Part shown: positions 1-5,348 of the stretch, piece by piece | Position numbering within the stretch: position 1 is the stretch's first letter | Layout of the letters: each line of letters begins with the position of its first letter | Source: an uncultured Methylococcaceae bacterium | Lineage (GTDB): Bacteria > Pseudomonadota > Gammaproteobacteria > Methylococcales > Methylomonadaceae | DNA length: 7,324 nucleotides | Assembly (NCBI GenBank): GCA_903839795.1 | Contig: CAIMDR010000074.1 | Coordinates: 1-7,324, forward strand | Reading direction: 5' to 3' | The notes under the pieces: generated by a model | What the model was told of the DNA's origin: nothing | What the model saw: only the letters and a program-made list of their open reading frames with translations | Database searches by the model: none | Position numbers and translations under genes: made by a program

Positions 1-2
1 AG

Positions 3-422
3 GCAACCAAATCTCCAGAACAAAAAGCTGCCGAGACAACAGCTCGTGAGCAGGAGTCAGCTAAACAAGCTGAAGTGAAAAGAGCGCAAGAAATACAAGA
101 AATGGCTTCCATACCAGCAATTACTGCTTCTGGTATTGCCGTAGCCTATAATGAAAACACAGTTGCCGCTGACCAGCAATTCAAGGGCAAAAAATTCAAA
201 GTGTCTGGTGTAATTGTTGACATCAGCACCGATTTCATGGGTGACCCATATGTCACACTTCGTGGTGGAGTGAATCAATTCATGGAGCCTCAGTTTGGTT
301 TCGAAAAGTCGGATGCAGCACAACTTGCAAACCTTAAAAAAGGTTCAAAGGTCACACTTATCTGCATTGGCAAAGGAGATGTGGCAAAAACACCTATGTC
401 GGGTTCTTGTTCACTGCTTTGA
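3..422 (+). CDS. OB-fold protein, tRNA_anti-like family, 5'-truncated by window edge
   Basis: The frame is open from the left edge to the TGA at 420-422, so the true start lies outside the window; a GTG at 75 and an ATG at 102 are internal. The first 35 or so visible residues are rich in Ala, Glu, Lys and Gln and look like a charged linker or short coiled coil. After that comes a beta-rich domain with the pattern of the tRNA_anti-like OB-fold family: an Ala-rich helix ending in AYNEN, then FKGKKFKVSGVI, GDPYVTLRG, an LxxLKKGSKVTLIC strand, and a closing GSCSLL. The two cysteines near the end, in LICIG and GSC, sit where this family usually has a conserved pair. Members are commonly exported or lipoprotein-like, but the N-terminus that would show this is missing. 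No substrate is known to me. The family call is from recalled motif patterns. Confidence 0.75.
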   Translation, partial: ATKSPEQKAAETTAREQESAKQAEVKRAQEIQEMASIPAITASGIAVAYNENTVAADQQFKGKKFKVSGVIVDISTDFMGDPYVTLRGGVNQFMEPQFGFEKSDAAQLANLKKGSKVTLICIGKGDVAKTPMSGSCSLL

Positions 423-449
423 GATAAAAAAACCTAACGAATAAGCTTT

Positions 450-570
450 GTAGGGTGGGCAAACGACTCTATTGTTTGCCCACCCTACGTCTAGCGGTAA
501 CCCGCATAAGCCGGAACGCAACAGTAGTTCCGCAGAATAATAACGGATCGCCTAACAGCATCCGCCCTAC
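450..570. repeat. Composite palindromic (REP-like) intergenic repeat
   Basis: A perfect 14-bp inverted repeat, GTAGGGTGGGCAAA at 450-463 and its complement at 475-488, extends by further pairs to leave a loop of about 5 nt. Two smaller palindromes follow: CGGAAC/GTTCCG (512-517 and 527-532) and CGGAT/ATCCG (544-548 and 560-564). The block opens with GTAGGG and ends with CCCTAC at 565-570, so it looks like a bounded element. It begins 28 bp after the OB-fold gene stop and could fold in its mRNA, but no T-run follows, so it is not a standard intrinsic terminator. The rest of the 423-694 spacer shows no gene. Confidence 0.6.
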
Positions 571-694
571 ACGGGAAAACTTTGTTTTTGAGTGTATTCC
601 ATTGAAAAAAAGGCGAAATTGACCGCGTGATTGACTCTCCCCCACTCCCTATACCTTTTCCATTACTTTGAGTATTTTTGTCAGGTAGCTTGCC

Positions 695-2200
695 ATGTCC
701 AACTCACTTAATCCTCCATCCGACGACGTTTTTCAACACTTTATATCCACATCGCTGGACACGCTTCTGGCAGAACACCAAACCGTTAATCCAGAAGAAA
801 AGGTTCTGGCGCTGTTTCACCGTTGTGTGGCAGAGGTTCCCGCTTACCGCCAATTTCTGGAAGCACGCGGCGTAAAGCCTAAAGAGATCAACACTTTCAA
901 GGCATTTCGGGAATTGCCGCTAATGGGCAAGGCCGATTACATGCAGGCTTATCCGCTACCTGAGCGTTGTCTGGGCGGTAGTCTTAAAGGATCAGACAGG
1001 GTGGCGGTGTCTTCCGGTTCCACAGGTCAGCCGACTTTTTGGCCGCGTTCTGCCTTACATGAAATTGACGTGGCAGTGCGTTTCGAGCAGGTATTTTACG
1101 ACAATTTCCGCGCTTATGAACGCAATACGTTGGCGGTAATTTGCTTCGCGTTGGGCAATTGGGTGGGCGGTTTGTTTACCACATCCTGCTGCTGGCATTT
1201 GGCACGCAAAGGCTACCCGCTGATGGTGGCGACACCAGGCAACAACAAGGCGGAAATCTTTCGGGTGGTGCGCGAGCTGTCGCCTCATTTTGAGCAAACG
1301 GTGTTATTGGGTTATCCGCCTTTCATCAAAGACGTGATTGATGCAGGTGCTGCGGAAGGTATCAATTGGGCTAGCTATAATCCCAAACTGGTTTTTGCGG
1401 GCGAGGTATTTAGCGAGGAATGGCGTAATTTGATGGGGCAACGCATCGGTTCGGTGTCACCCTGTTATGATTCTGCTTCACTCTACGGCACGGCTGACGG
1501 TGGTGTTCTGGGTAACGAAACCCCGTTCAGTATTGCCATTCGCCGCTGGTTGGCTAACCATCCCGAGGCGGCTCGTACTTTGTTTGGCGAATCCCGGTTA
1601 CCGACTCTGGTGCAATACGATCCGGCCAGCCGCTTCTTTGAAATACACGAAGGTACGCTGGTGGTTTCCGGTCAAAACAGTGTGCCCTTGGTGCGCTATC
1701 ACATTGCTGACAAAGGCGGTGTGCTGAGTTTTGATGAGATGTGGGATTTTCTAAGAAAGCAGGGCGTGCAGTCTCTCGGTGAACTGGGTTTACACAAAGG
1801 ATTTCAACCGCGCAATTTGCCGTTTGTCTACGTGTTCGGTCGGGCGGATTTTACGGTATCTTATTACGGCGCAAACATTTATCCGGAGAACGTGACTGTC
1901 GGTTTGGAACAACCGGAAATAACGCTTTGGGTGACAGGAAAATTTGTTCTGGAAATACAAGAAAGTGAAGACGGCGATAAACATCTGCACATTGCAGTGG
2001 AGCTATTGCCTGGTATTATACCTGACCTTGCGATAGCGCCCATAATAGCCGCATCGATTCGAGCTCAGTTATTACGATTAAATAGCGAATTTGCCAACTA
2101 CACGCCAGCAGAGCGGCAATTACCCAAAATTACTCTGCGTATTTTTGCAGACCCTGACTATTTTCCAGCTGGTGTAAAACACCGGTACACCCGAAAATAA
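695..2200 (+). CDS. Phenylacetate-CoA ligase-like (PaaK/F390 synthetase family) adenylate-forming enzyme
   Basis: This is a complete 501-residue member of the ANL superfamily of adenylate-forming enzymes, nearest in style to PaaK and coenzyme F390 synthetase. Such enzymes activate a carboxylate with ATP and usually pass it to CoA. Visible motifs are the phosphate-binding loop SSGSTGQPT (106-114), FAGEVFS (234-240), YGTADGG (264-270), LVRYHIADKGG (332-342), FGRAD (381-385) and YYGANIYPENV (390-400). A basic C-terminus, VKHRYTRK (494-501), could supply the catalytic lysine of the small domain. ATG 695 is preceded by CAGG about 9 nt upstream. No signal peptide is seen, so it is presumably cytoplasmic. 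Substrate cannot be told: no paa genes or thioesterase, acyl-carrier or reductase genes flank it. The last 52 codons lie inside a duplicated block and recur, diverged, at 2806-2961. Confidence 0.9.
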   Translation: MSNSLNPPSDDVFQHFISTSLDTLLAEHQTVNPEEKVLALFHRCVAEVPAYRQFLEARGVKPKEINTFKAFRELPLMGKADYMQAYPLPERCLGGSLKGSDRVAVSSGSTGQPTFWPRSALHEIDVAVRFEQVFYDNFRAYERNTLAVICFALGNWVGGLFTTSCCWHLARKGYPLMVATPGNNKAEIFRVVRELSPHFEQTVLLGYPPFIKDVIDAGAAEGINWASYNPKLVFAGEVFSEEWRNLMGQRIGSVSPCYDSASLYGTADGGVLGNETPFSIAIRRWLANHPEAARTLFGESRLPTLVQYDPASRFFEIHEGTLVVSGQNSVPLVRYHIADKGGVLSFDEMWDFLRKQGVQSLGELGLHKGFQPRNLPFVYVFGRADFTVSYYGANIYPENVTVGLEQPEITLWVTGKFVLEIQESEDGDKHLHIAVELLPGIIPDLAIAPIIAASIRAQLLRLNSEFANYTPAERQLPKITLRIFADPDYFPAGVKHRYTRK

Positions 2201-2225
2201 GCTGATAAAAGCACAGGAGTCAGGC

Positions 2226-2257
2226 AAAAAAAACGGTGGGCAAAAATCTGCCCACCG
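2226..2257 (-). terminator. Rho-independent terminator of the first small secreted-protein gene
   Basis: Read on the minus strand, a perfect 9-bp stem (CGGTGGGCA with TGCCCACCG, plus-strand arms 2234-2242 and 2249-2257) has a 6-nt loop and is followed directly by eight T residues (complement of A at 2226-2233). It lies 28 bp beyond the stop of the gene at 2286-2636. On the plus strand the hairpin has no T-run after it, so it would not be a classical terminator for the ligase, although it lies only 33 bp past that stop. Confidence 0.87.
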
Positions 2258-2285
2258 CCTTGACATACTTTCCTGCGAGAGAAAT

Positions 2286-2636
2286 TTACAGCGTCTTATA
2301 AAGAACCAATGCTTTATTTAATTCGTCAGCTGACTTTTTAACATCGCCAAATTTGGATTGTATTTGGGCTTGAATAACGCTGGCGTTAGCTTGTTTTACA
2401 ACGGCTTCATTGCCGGTAATATGCTCAGAAGATAAACGCGCTGATTTTAAATGCAATATGGCAGCAGAAAAATCACTTTTATTGACTTCTGCCAAAGCTT
2501 GTTCAACATGCGTAATAGTTTCACTGATGCTTACATCTGGACTAATAGCCGCTTCTTCCGCGAAAGCTGTAGCACTGATAGCGCCTAAAGAAATCGCCAT
2601 AAGGAAGGTGAACGCTGTTTTTTTAATGAAATTCAT
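2286..2636 (-). CDS. Small secreted helical protein, paralogue 1 (unknown function, SmbP-like topology)
   Basis: A 116-residue protein whose N-terminus is a good Sec signal peptide: KK at 5-6, a hydrophobic core at about 8-22, and ATAFA ending at residue 26 before EEAA. The mature part is about 90 residues, predicted all-helical, and seems to contain two related helical hairpins, one around NKSDFSAAILHLKSARL (52-68) and one around KFGDVKKSADELNKALVLY (95-113). This topology recalls the small periplasmic metal-binding protein SmbP, but the histidine richness of SmbP is absent, so metal binding is not supported. ATG 2636 is preferred to an upstream ATG at 2711 because it starts the signal peptide; AAAGG lies about 13 nt upstream, which is weak. 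The gene is convergent with the ligase, has its own terminator and is about 84% identical to the protein at 3044-3397. The family is not recognised with certainty. Confidence 0.85.
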   Translation of the reverse strand: MNFIKKTAFTFLMAISLGAISATAFAEEAAISPDVSISETITHVEQALAEVNKSDFSAAILHLKSARLSSEHITGNEAVVKQANASVIQAQIQSKFGDVKKSADELNKALVLYKTL

Positions 2637-2726
2637 AATATTTAAAAAGCCTTTAATTGAGAGTACCGGAGAGGGTCCGGAATAAAAACATGAGAAGCTT
2701 ATGCTTCCCAACGCCTATCATATAGG
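2637..2726 (-). promoter_or_regulatory. Leader/promoter region of small secreted gene 1, conserved in the duplicate
   Basis: About 75 bp upstream of the start codon are conserved with 3398-3471. They contain a 5-bp hairpin GAAGC/GCTTC (2694-2698 and 2703-2707). A second small palindrome, CCGGA/TCCGG (2666-2670 and 2676-2680), is intact only in this copy. Just outside lies the AT-rich palindrome CCTATCATATAGG (2714-2726), which on the minus strand offers a TATGAT-like -10 box. No convincing -35 box at normal spacing was found, so the promoter is tentative. Confidence 0.35.
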
Positions 2727-2787
2727 ATTAATCAATCCCTCATACGACTGTTTTCAAATATAAAGAAGTACCATAAATAAAGCAGGG

Positions 2788-2961
2788 TTGAATAACACTG
2801 CTTTACTGGCCGCGTCGAGTCAAGCACAGTTGTTACATTTGAATAGCGAATATGCCAACTACATGCCAGAAGAACGGCAATTGCCTCAAATTAGCCTGCA
2901 TAATTTTGCAGACCCTGACTATTTTACGTCCGGTGTAAAACACCGGTATACCCGAAAATGA
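2788..2961 (+). pseudogene. C-terminal remnant of a second PaaK-like ligase gene
   Basis: The plus-strand frame ending in TGA at 2959-2961 encodes a tail that matches the last 52 residues of the ligase at 695-2200 at about 38 of 52 positions. Shared pieces include AQLL, LNSE, ANY, ERQLP, FADPDYF and GVKHRYTRK. Upstream, similarity fades after LNNTALLAA, and the frame is closed by TAA at 2761-2763. No start codon or adenylation motif remains, so about 90% of the gene is missing. The fragment has stayed in frame to the same stop position, with many third-position changes. It could be the relic of a formerly complete paralogue or a 3' fragment carried along by a duplication that began inside the ligase gene. 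Confidence 0.8.
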
Positions 2962-2986
2962 GCAGATAAAAGCATAAGAGTCGGGC

Positions 2987-3013
2987 AAAAAAAGTGGGAG
3001 AAAATCTGCCCAC
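2987..3013 (-). terminator. Weakened terminator of the second small secreted-protein gene
   Basis: This is the counterpart of the 2226-2257 terminator. On the minus strand only a 5-bp stem remains (plus-strand arms GTGGG 2994-2998 and CCCAC 3009-3013) with a 10-nt loop, followed by seven T residues. Two bases of the outer stem and the inner pairs of copy A have been lost. It may still work but should be weaker. Confidence 0.55.
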
Positions 3014-3043
3014 CGCATTGACGTGCTTTTCTACGAAAAAAAT

Positions 3044-3397
3044 TTACAGCGTCTTATAAAGAACCAATGCTTTATTTAATTCGTCAACTGACTTTTGAAC
3101 ATCGCCAAAAAATTTGGATTGTATTTCGGCTTGAATAACGCAGGCTTCAGCTTGTTTTACAACAGCTTTATTGCCAGTAATACGGTCAGAAGATAAACGC
3201 GCTAATTTTAAATGCAATGCGGCAGCAGAAAAATCACTTTTATTGACTTCTGCCAAGGCTTGTTCAACATACGTAATAGTTTCACTGACACTTACATCTC
3301 GACTTTTAGCCGCTTCTTCCGCGAAAGCAGTAGCACTGATAGCGTCTAAATAAATCGCCATAAGGAAAGTGAGTGCTGTTTTTTTAATTATATTCAT
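3044..3397 (-). CDS. Small secreted helical protein, paralogue 2 (unknown function)
   Basis: A 117-residue paralogue of the protein encoded at 2286-2636, with about 18 substitutions and one inserted Phe (SKFFGD instead of SKFGD) caused by a 3-bp AAA insertion. The frame is intact and ends with the same NKALVLYKTL. The signal peptide has changed: Tyr16 and Asp18 replace Ser and Gly inside the hydrophobic core, and a charged residue there may lower export efficiency. The signal-peptidase motif TAFA before EEAA is kept. The mature part carries a cysteine (Cys86) that the first paralogue lacks. ATG 3397 is chosen for the same reason as in paralogue 1; the AAAGG upstream of paralogue 1 has become AAATG here, so its ribosome binding site is poorer. 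It may be a functional diverged copy or a gene in early decay. Confidence 0.77.
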   Translation of the reverse strand: MNIIKKTALTFLMAIYLDAISATAFAEEAAKSRDVSVSETITYVEQALAEVNKSDFSAAALHLKLARLSSDRITGNKAVVKQAEACVIQAEIQSKFFGDVQKSVDELNKALVLYKTL

Positions 3398-3486
3398 AAT
3401 ATTTAAAAAGCATTTAATTGAGAGCATCTAAGAAGGTTCGGAATAAAAACATGAGAAGCTTATGCTTCCCAAGTCTATAATAATAG
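3398..3486 (-). promoter_or_regulatory. Leader/promoter region of small secreted gene 2
   Basis: This copy of the 2637-2726 leader retains the GAAGC/GCTTC hairpin with an identical TTAT loop (3455-3459 and 3464-3468). The outer AT-rich element is CTATAATAATAG (3475-3486), which on the minus strand gives a TATTAT or TATAGA -10-like sequence at the place where copy A has TATGAT. No clear -35 box is visible. Confidence 0.3.
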
Positions 3487-3631
3487 TTGAATAACGCTAC
3501 TTTGCCCGGCGATATTCGCAAAAAATAATCACCCTCGCTATCGCTCCCAAACTGTTATAGCGATTAACACGGGTGTGAGAAATGCAAATTAGGCTTACAA
3601 TGCAGGTTTTAGCGACTACCTAAAACACACC

Positions 3632-4102
3632 ATGAAAAAAATCCTGCTTTCACTCTTGGCTATCTTTCTGATTATCGAAGAATGGCTTTGGGATAGCCTC
3701 ACCGCATGGGGACATTTGCTGATTAGCAGGTTAAAGCTGGAAGCATTCGAACAATGGCTCAGTCAAACCTCGCCGACACTGGCACTGGTAGCATTCAGTA
3801 TTCCATTAATGATTGTCACACCGATCAATTTAGCGGCATTCAGCTTGCTTGCACACGGTTTTATTGCGCAAGGTATACTCCTTGAAGTAGTAGCAAAACT
3901 CTTGGGCACCTTGTTGGTCGCCCGGGTATTTGCCTTAACCAAGCCTCAACTGTTGACCTTTACGTGGCTGCGGATTACTTACACGACTATCACCGGTTGG
4001 TTGCAATGGGCGCATCAGAAAGTCACTGAAACCGCAGTTTATCGCTGGTCTAAAAGCTTAAAAGCGGAAGCTAAAATTCGCCTTGCGGACTGGTTCAACT
4101 AA
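3632..4102 (+). CDS. Conserved small inner-membrane protein of unknown function
   Basis: A 156-residue protein with a short basic start (MKK), a first hydrophobic stretch at about 4-16 followed by EEWLWDSL, then two strong membrane segments at about 49-74 and 77-101. The C-terminal 50 residues are amphipathic and basic, with several Trp and Tyr. The combination of EEW near the N-terminus, an IPLMIVTPINLAAFSLLAHG segment and AKLLGTLLVARVFALTKPQLL resembles a proteobacterial transmembrane family that I know only as a hypothetical protein; no function is assigned. The ATG at 3632 lacks a clear Shine-Dalgarno sequence. It stands alone, with spacers of 150 bp or more on either side; there is no sign of an operon. 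A weak hairpin with a T-run follows at 4173-4197. Confidence 0.85.
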   Translation: MKKILLSLLAIFLIIEEWLWDSLTAWGHLLISRLKLEAFEQWLSQTSPTLALVAFSIPLMIVTPINLAAFSLLAHGFIAQGILLEVVAKLLGTLLVARVFALTKPQLLTFTWLRITYTTITGWLQWAHQKVTETAVYRWSKSLKAEAKIRLADWFN

Positions 4103-4172
4103 CCGTCAAGCTTGCTATACAGACTAAAAATCCAAAACATTAGGTCGGCTTAGAGGTTTTAGAATTTATTTA

Positions 4173-4197
4173 AACCCATTTTTCCGGGTTAATTTTT
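4173..4197 (+). terminator. Possible weak terminator after the membrane-protein gene
   Basis: AACCC (4173-4177) pairs with GGGTT (4186-4190) around an 8-nt loop, and AATTTTT follows. The stem is only 5 bp and lies 70 bp past the stop at 4102, so the call is weak. Confidence 0.3.
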
Positions 4198-4303
4198 GCG
4201 TAACAGCGACAAGCATAGACAACGTTTAAATAGCCCGCTAGTCCTGTTAGGTAACTCGCAATAAATAACACCCGCCAAGTTTCGCAATATTACTGTTTAG
4301 CTA

Positions 4304-4446
4304 AGTAGTAGGGTGCGCATCGCGCACCAAAACCATACCAGAGAAAGAACCCTAATACGCTACAGGTAGAAAAAACAATAGATTATGGTGCAAATAAAAC
4401 CGCTTAGTGGATGCGGTTTTAGGTGCGCGATGCGCCCCCTACCACT
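4304..4446. repeat. MITE-like palindromic element with GTAGGG ends
   Basis: Terminal inverted repeats of 21 bp, GTAGGGTGCGCATCGCGCAC plus C at 4308-4328 and the complement at 4422-4442, match at 20 of 21 positions. They extend outward by AGT/ACT after one mismatch and inward by AAAACC/GGTTTT with a one-base bulge. Inside is an independent perfect 8-bp hairpin, AAAACCGC/GCGGTTTT (4396-4403 and 4413-4420). There is no reading frame. It is about 143 bp long and its GTAGGGTG end matches that of the element at 450-570, suggesting one repeat superfamily. No target-site duplication is convincing. Confidence 0.7.
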
Positions 4447-4492
4447 ATAAATTGGGGACTTATTATTACGAGTTGCCTTATGTTACGTGCAA

Positions 4493-4942
4493 TCAATGAT
4501 CACCACGACTGATGTTGTGTTGATGCTCCATACCTTCGGTTAAATTATAACCTTCGTCATTGAATAGATCGTCAGTAAAAAACAAACGCATATCTATAAT
4601 CCAAGCAATTTTTTTTAGCTTATTGTTTTCTATAATAATGGTTGAAAGCTTATGATTGTTGTCAATAATTTGCTCAACAATTGTTTTGGGGTTGGTAGGA
4701 TCTTCTTTTAGCGCACCAGACACAATACGCTGAGCGGATTCCATTGTAAGCAATGGCTGCGGAATAGGTGACTCAGCATTATTATCATTTTTAAGTGCCA
4801 GCGCATCAAAATAACCAATATCATAGCCAAGCTTAAATGTCAGAACCATAATGAGCGCACCTCCCATAACAGAGAGGCCAATTTTTAATCGCCTTCTAAC
4901 GCGAGGATTTGATAGTCTTTTTATAATAACGCGAATTTTCAT
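4493..4942 (-). CDS. Unrecognised single-pass membrane protein
   Basis: A 149-residue frame with a very basic N-terminus (KIRVIIKRL, then RVRRRLK at 14-20), one membrane segment at about 21-40, and a soluble remainder that is acidic towards its end (FFTDDLFNDEG) and finishes with several His. By the positive-inside rule the N-terminus is cytoplasmic and the bulk of the protein periplasmic. A short Pro/Asn-rich linker (51-64) is followed by a likely helical region at 66-118 containing repeated IIxNN patterns. I do not recognise a domain. ATG 4942 is the first start in the frame; no good ribosome binding site precedes it. The coding call rests on frame length, ordered hydrophobicity and composition; no neighbour shares its transcription unit. 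Confidence 0.65.
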   Translation of the reverse strand: MKIRVIIKRLSNPRVRRRLKIGLSVMGGALIMVLTFKLGYDIGYFDALALKNDNNAESPIPQPLLTMESAQRIVSGALKEDPTNPKTIVEQIIDNNHKLSTIIIENNKLKKIAWIIDMRLFFTDDLFNDEGYNLTEGMEHQHNISRGDH

Positions 4943-5011
4943 TTTTATTTTTATGGCAGTTCCATGGCTTTATTTGCCATTATTTAACAGTTAAGTCGTA
5001 ATTATTCAGTC

Positions 5012-5086
5012 CCCCTCTTTGACAAAGAGGGGTTAGGGGAGATTTTATTAGATAAATCCCCCTCAGTCCCCCTTTTTCAAAGGGGG
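5012..5086. repeat. Tandem C/G-rich palindromes
   Basis: CCCCTCTTTG (5012-5021) and CAAAGAGGGG (5023-5032) form a perfect 10-bp palindrome with a 1-base centre. CCCCCTTT (5068-5075) and AAAGGGGG (5079-5086) form a second one. Between them GGGGAGATTT (5036-5045) can pair with AAATCCCCC (5054-5062), so the whole block can also fold as one larger stem. This is a widespread style of bacterial intergenic palindrome. A similar sequence starts at the right window edge. Confidence 0.65.
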
Positions 5087-5269
5087 AGGTGAGTACTTAC
5101 GTTAAGTCTGTGTTGTTGTATCAATCAAAATTTGGGGGCTTTGAGTTAATCATATTCATAATGGTAGCCCAGGCAAAGAGGATTATGCAAATTCTCAAAT
5201 TAGAAATAATCGATTCCATCAGATTGTAAGATCTCCCATTGTGTATTAATTAATAAAAGTCAGGTATCT

Positions 5270-5304
5270 GATGGTTATGTTATTATTAAATAACTGTAAC
5301 CATC
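5270..5304. promoter_or_regulatory. Long imperfect hairpin upstream of the exonuclease gene
   Basis: GATGGTTA (5270-5277) pairs with TAACCATC (5297-5304), and inside it GTTATT (5279-5284) pairs with AATAAC (5289-5294), leaving an ATTA loop. That gives 14 pairs with a small internal bulge. It ends 44 bp before the TTG start. It could be an operator-like palindrome or a 5' UTR structure; no T-run follows on either strand, so it is not an intrinsic terminator. Confidence 0.4.
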
Positions 5305-5348
5305 AAGAAAATAAGTTGTTATGACTATGCAGAAAGGTTTCTTATATT

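Larger units (their letters stand above)
2042..2710. repeat. Direct duplication, copy A (ligase 3' end + terminator + small secreted gene)
   Basis: This 669-bp segment aligns with 2803-3471 in the same orientation at a nearly constant offset of 761 bp. The copies share the ligase C-terminal codons, the A-run plus GTGGG hairpin, the convergent small gene and its leader as far as GCTTCCCA. Small indels (in the terminator, and 3 bp in the small gene) balance out. The divergence is clear but modest, which suggests an old tandem duplication rather than a recent one. Confidence 0.85.
2803..3471. repeat. Direct duplication, copy B
   Basis: This is the second copy of the 669-bp block at 2042-2710. 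It is the more degraded of the two: the ligase part is only a tail, the terminator stem is shortened, the leader palindrome CCGGA/TCCGG is disrupted, and the small gene carries a 3-bp AAA insertion and a charged residue in its signal peptide. The distance from the end of copy A to the start of copy B is 92 bp. Confidence 0.85.
4103..4492. other. 390-bp intergenic spacer without a gene
   Basis: No plausible coding region is seen on either strand. It holds a weak hairpin with a T-run (4173-4197), a loose inverted repeat pairing TTGCG and TAACAG near 4196-4206 with CTGTTA and CGCAA near 4244-4261, and the palindromic element at 4304-4446. The rest is AT-rich unique sequence. Confidence 0.6.
4943..5348. 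other. 406-bp intergenic spacer between divergent genes
   Basis: It separates the minus-strand membrane-protein gene from the plus-strand exonuclease gene and must contain both promoters. It holds the C/G-rich palindrome pair at 5012-5086 and the hairpin at 5270-5304. The 5090-5269 stretch is AT-rich with no gene, and no promoter could be assigned with confidence. Confidence 0.6.

Noticed and set aside
631..655. TTGACT and TATACC as a sigma-70 promoter of the ligase gene
   Set aside because: The spacer is only 13 bp; pairing TATACC with TTGACC at 619-624 gives 25 bp. Neither is acceptable spacing.
678..875. Alternative plus-frame start overlapping the ligase N-terminus
   Set aside because: The frame overlaps the ligase in another phase, stops quickly and has no domain features.
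1055..1297. Minus-strand open frame inside the ligase gene
   Set aside because: Antisense shadow of a strongly supported enzyme gene; the composition is Cys/His/Arg-rich without domain features. The same applies to the frames at 57-323 and 1790-1990 on the minus strand.
2410..2685. Plus-strand frame opposite the first small secreted gene (and its equivalent at 3171-3353)
   Set aside because: It recurs in both copies only because the real minus-strand gene is duplicated. The minus frame has a signal peptide, a leader and a terminator; the plus frame has none.
2286..2711. Longer version of the first small secreted protein starting at 2711
   Set aside because: The extra 25 codons would bury the signal peptide and correspond to the conserved hairpin leader; in the duplicate the extended frame is not conserved to the same start.
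2833..3018. Minus-strand frame over the ligase remnant
   Set aside because: It runs antisense to the homologous ligase tail and across the terminator of the small gene, and has no recognisable features.
5012..5086. CRISPR-like repeat array
   Set aside because: The two palindromes differ in sequence, there are no regularly spaced identical repeats, and no cas genes are near.
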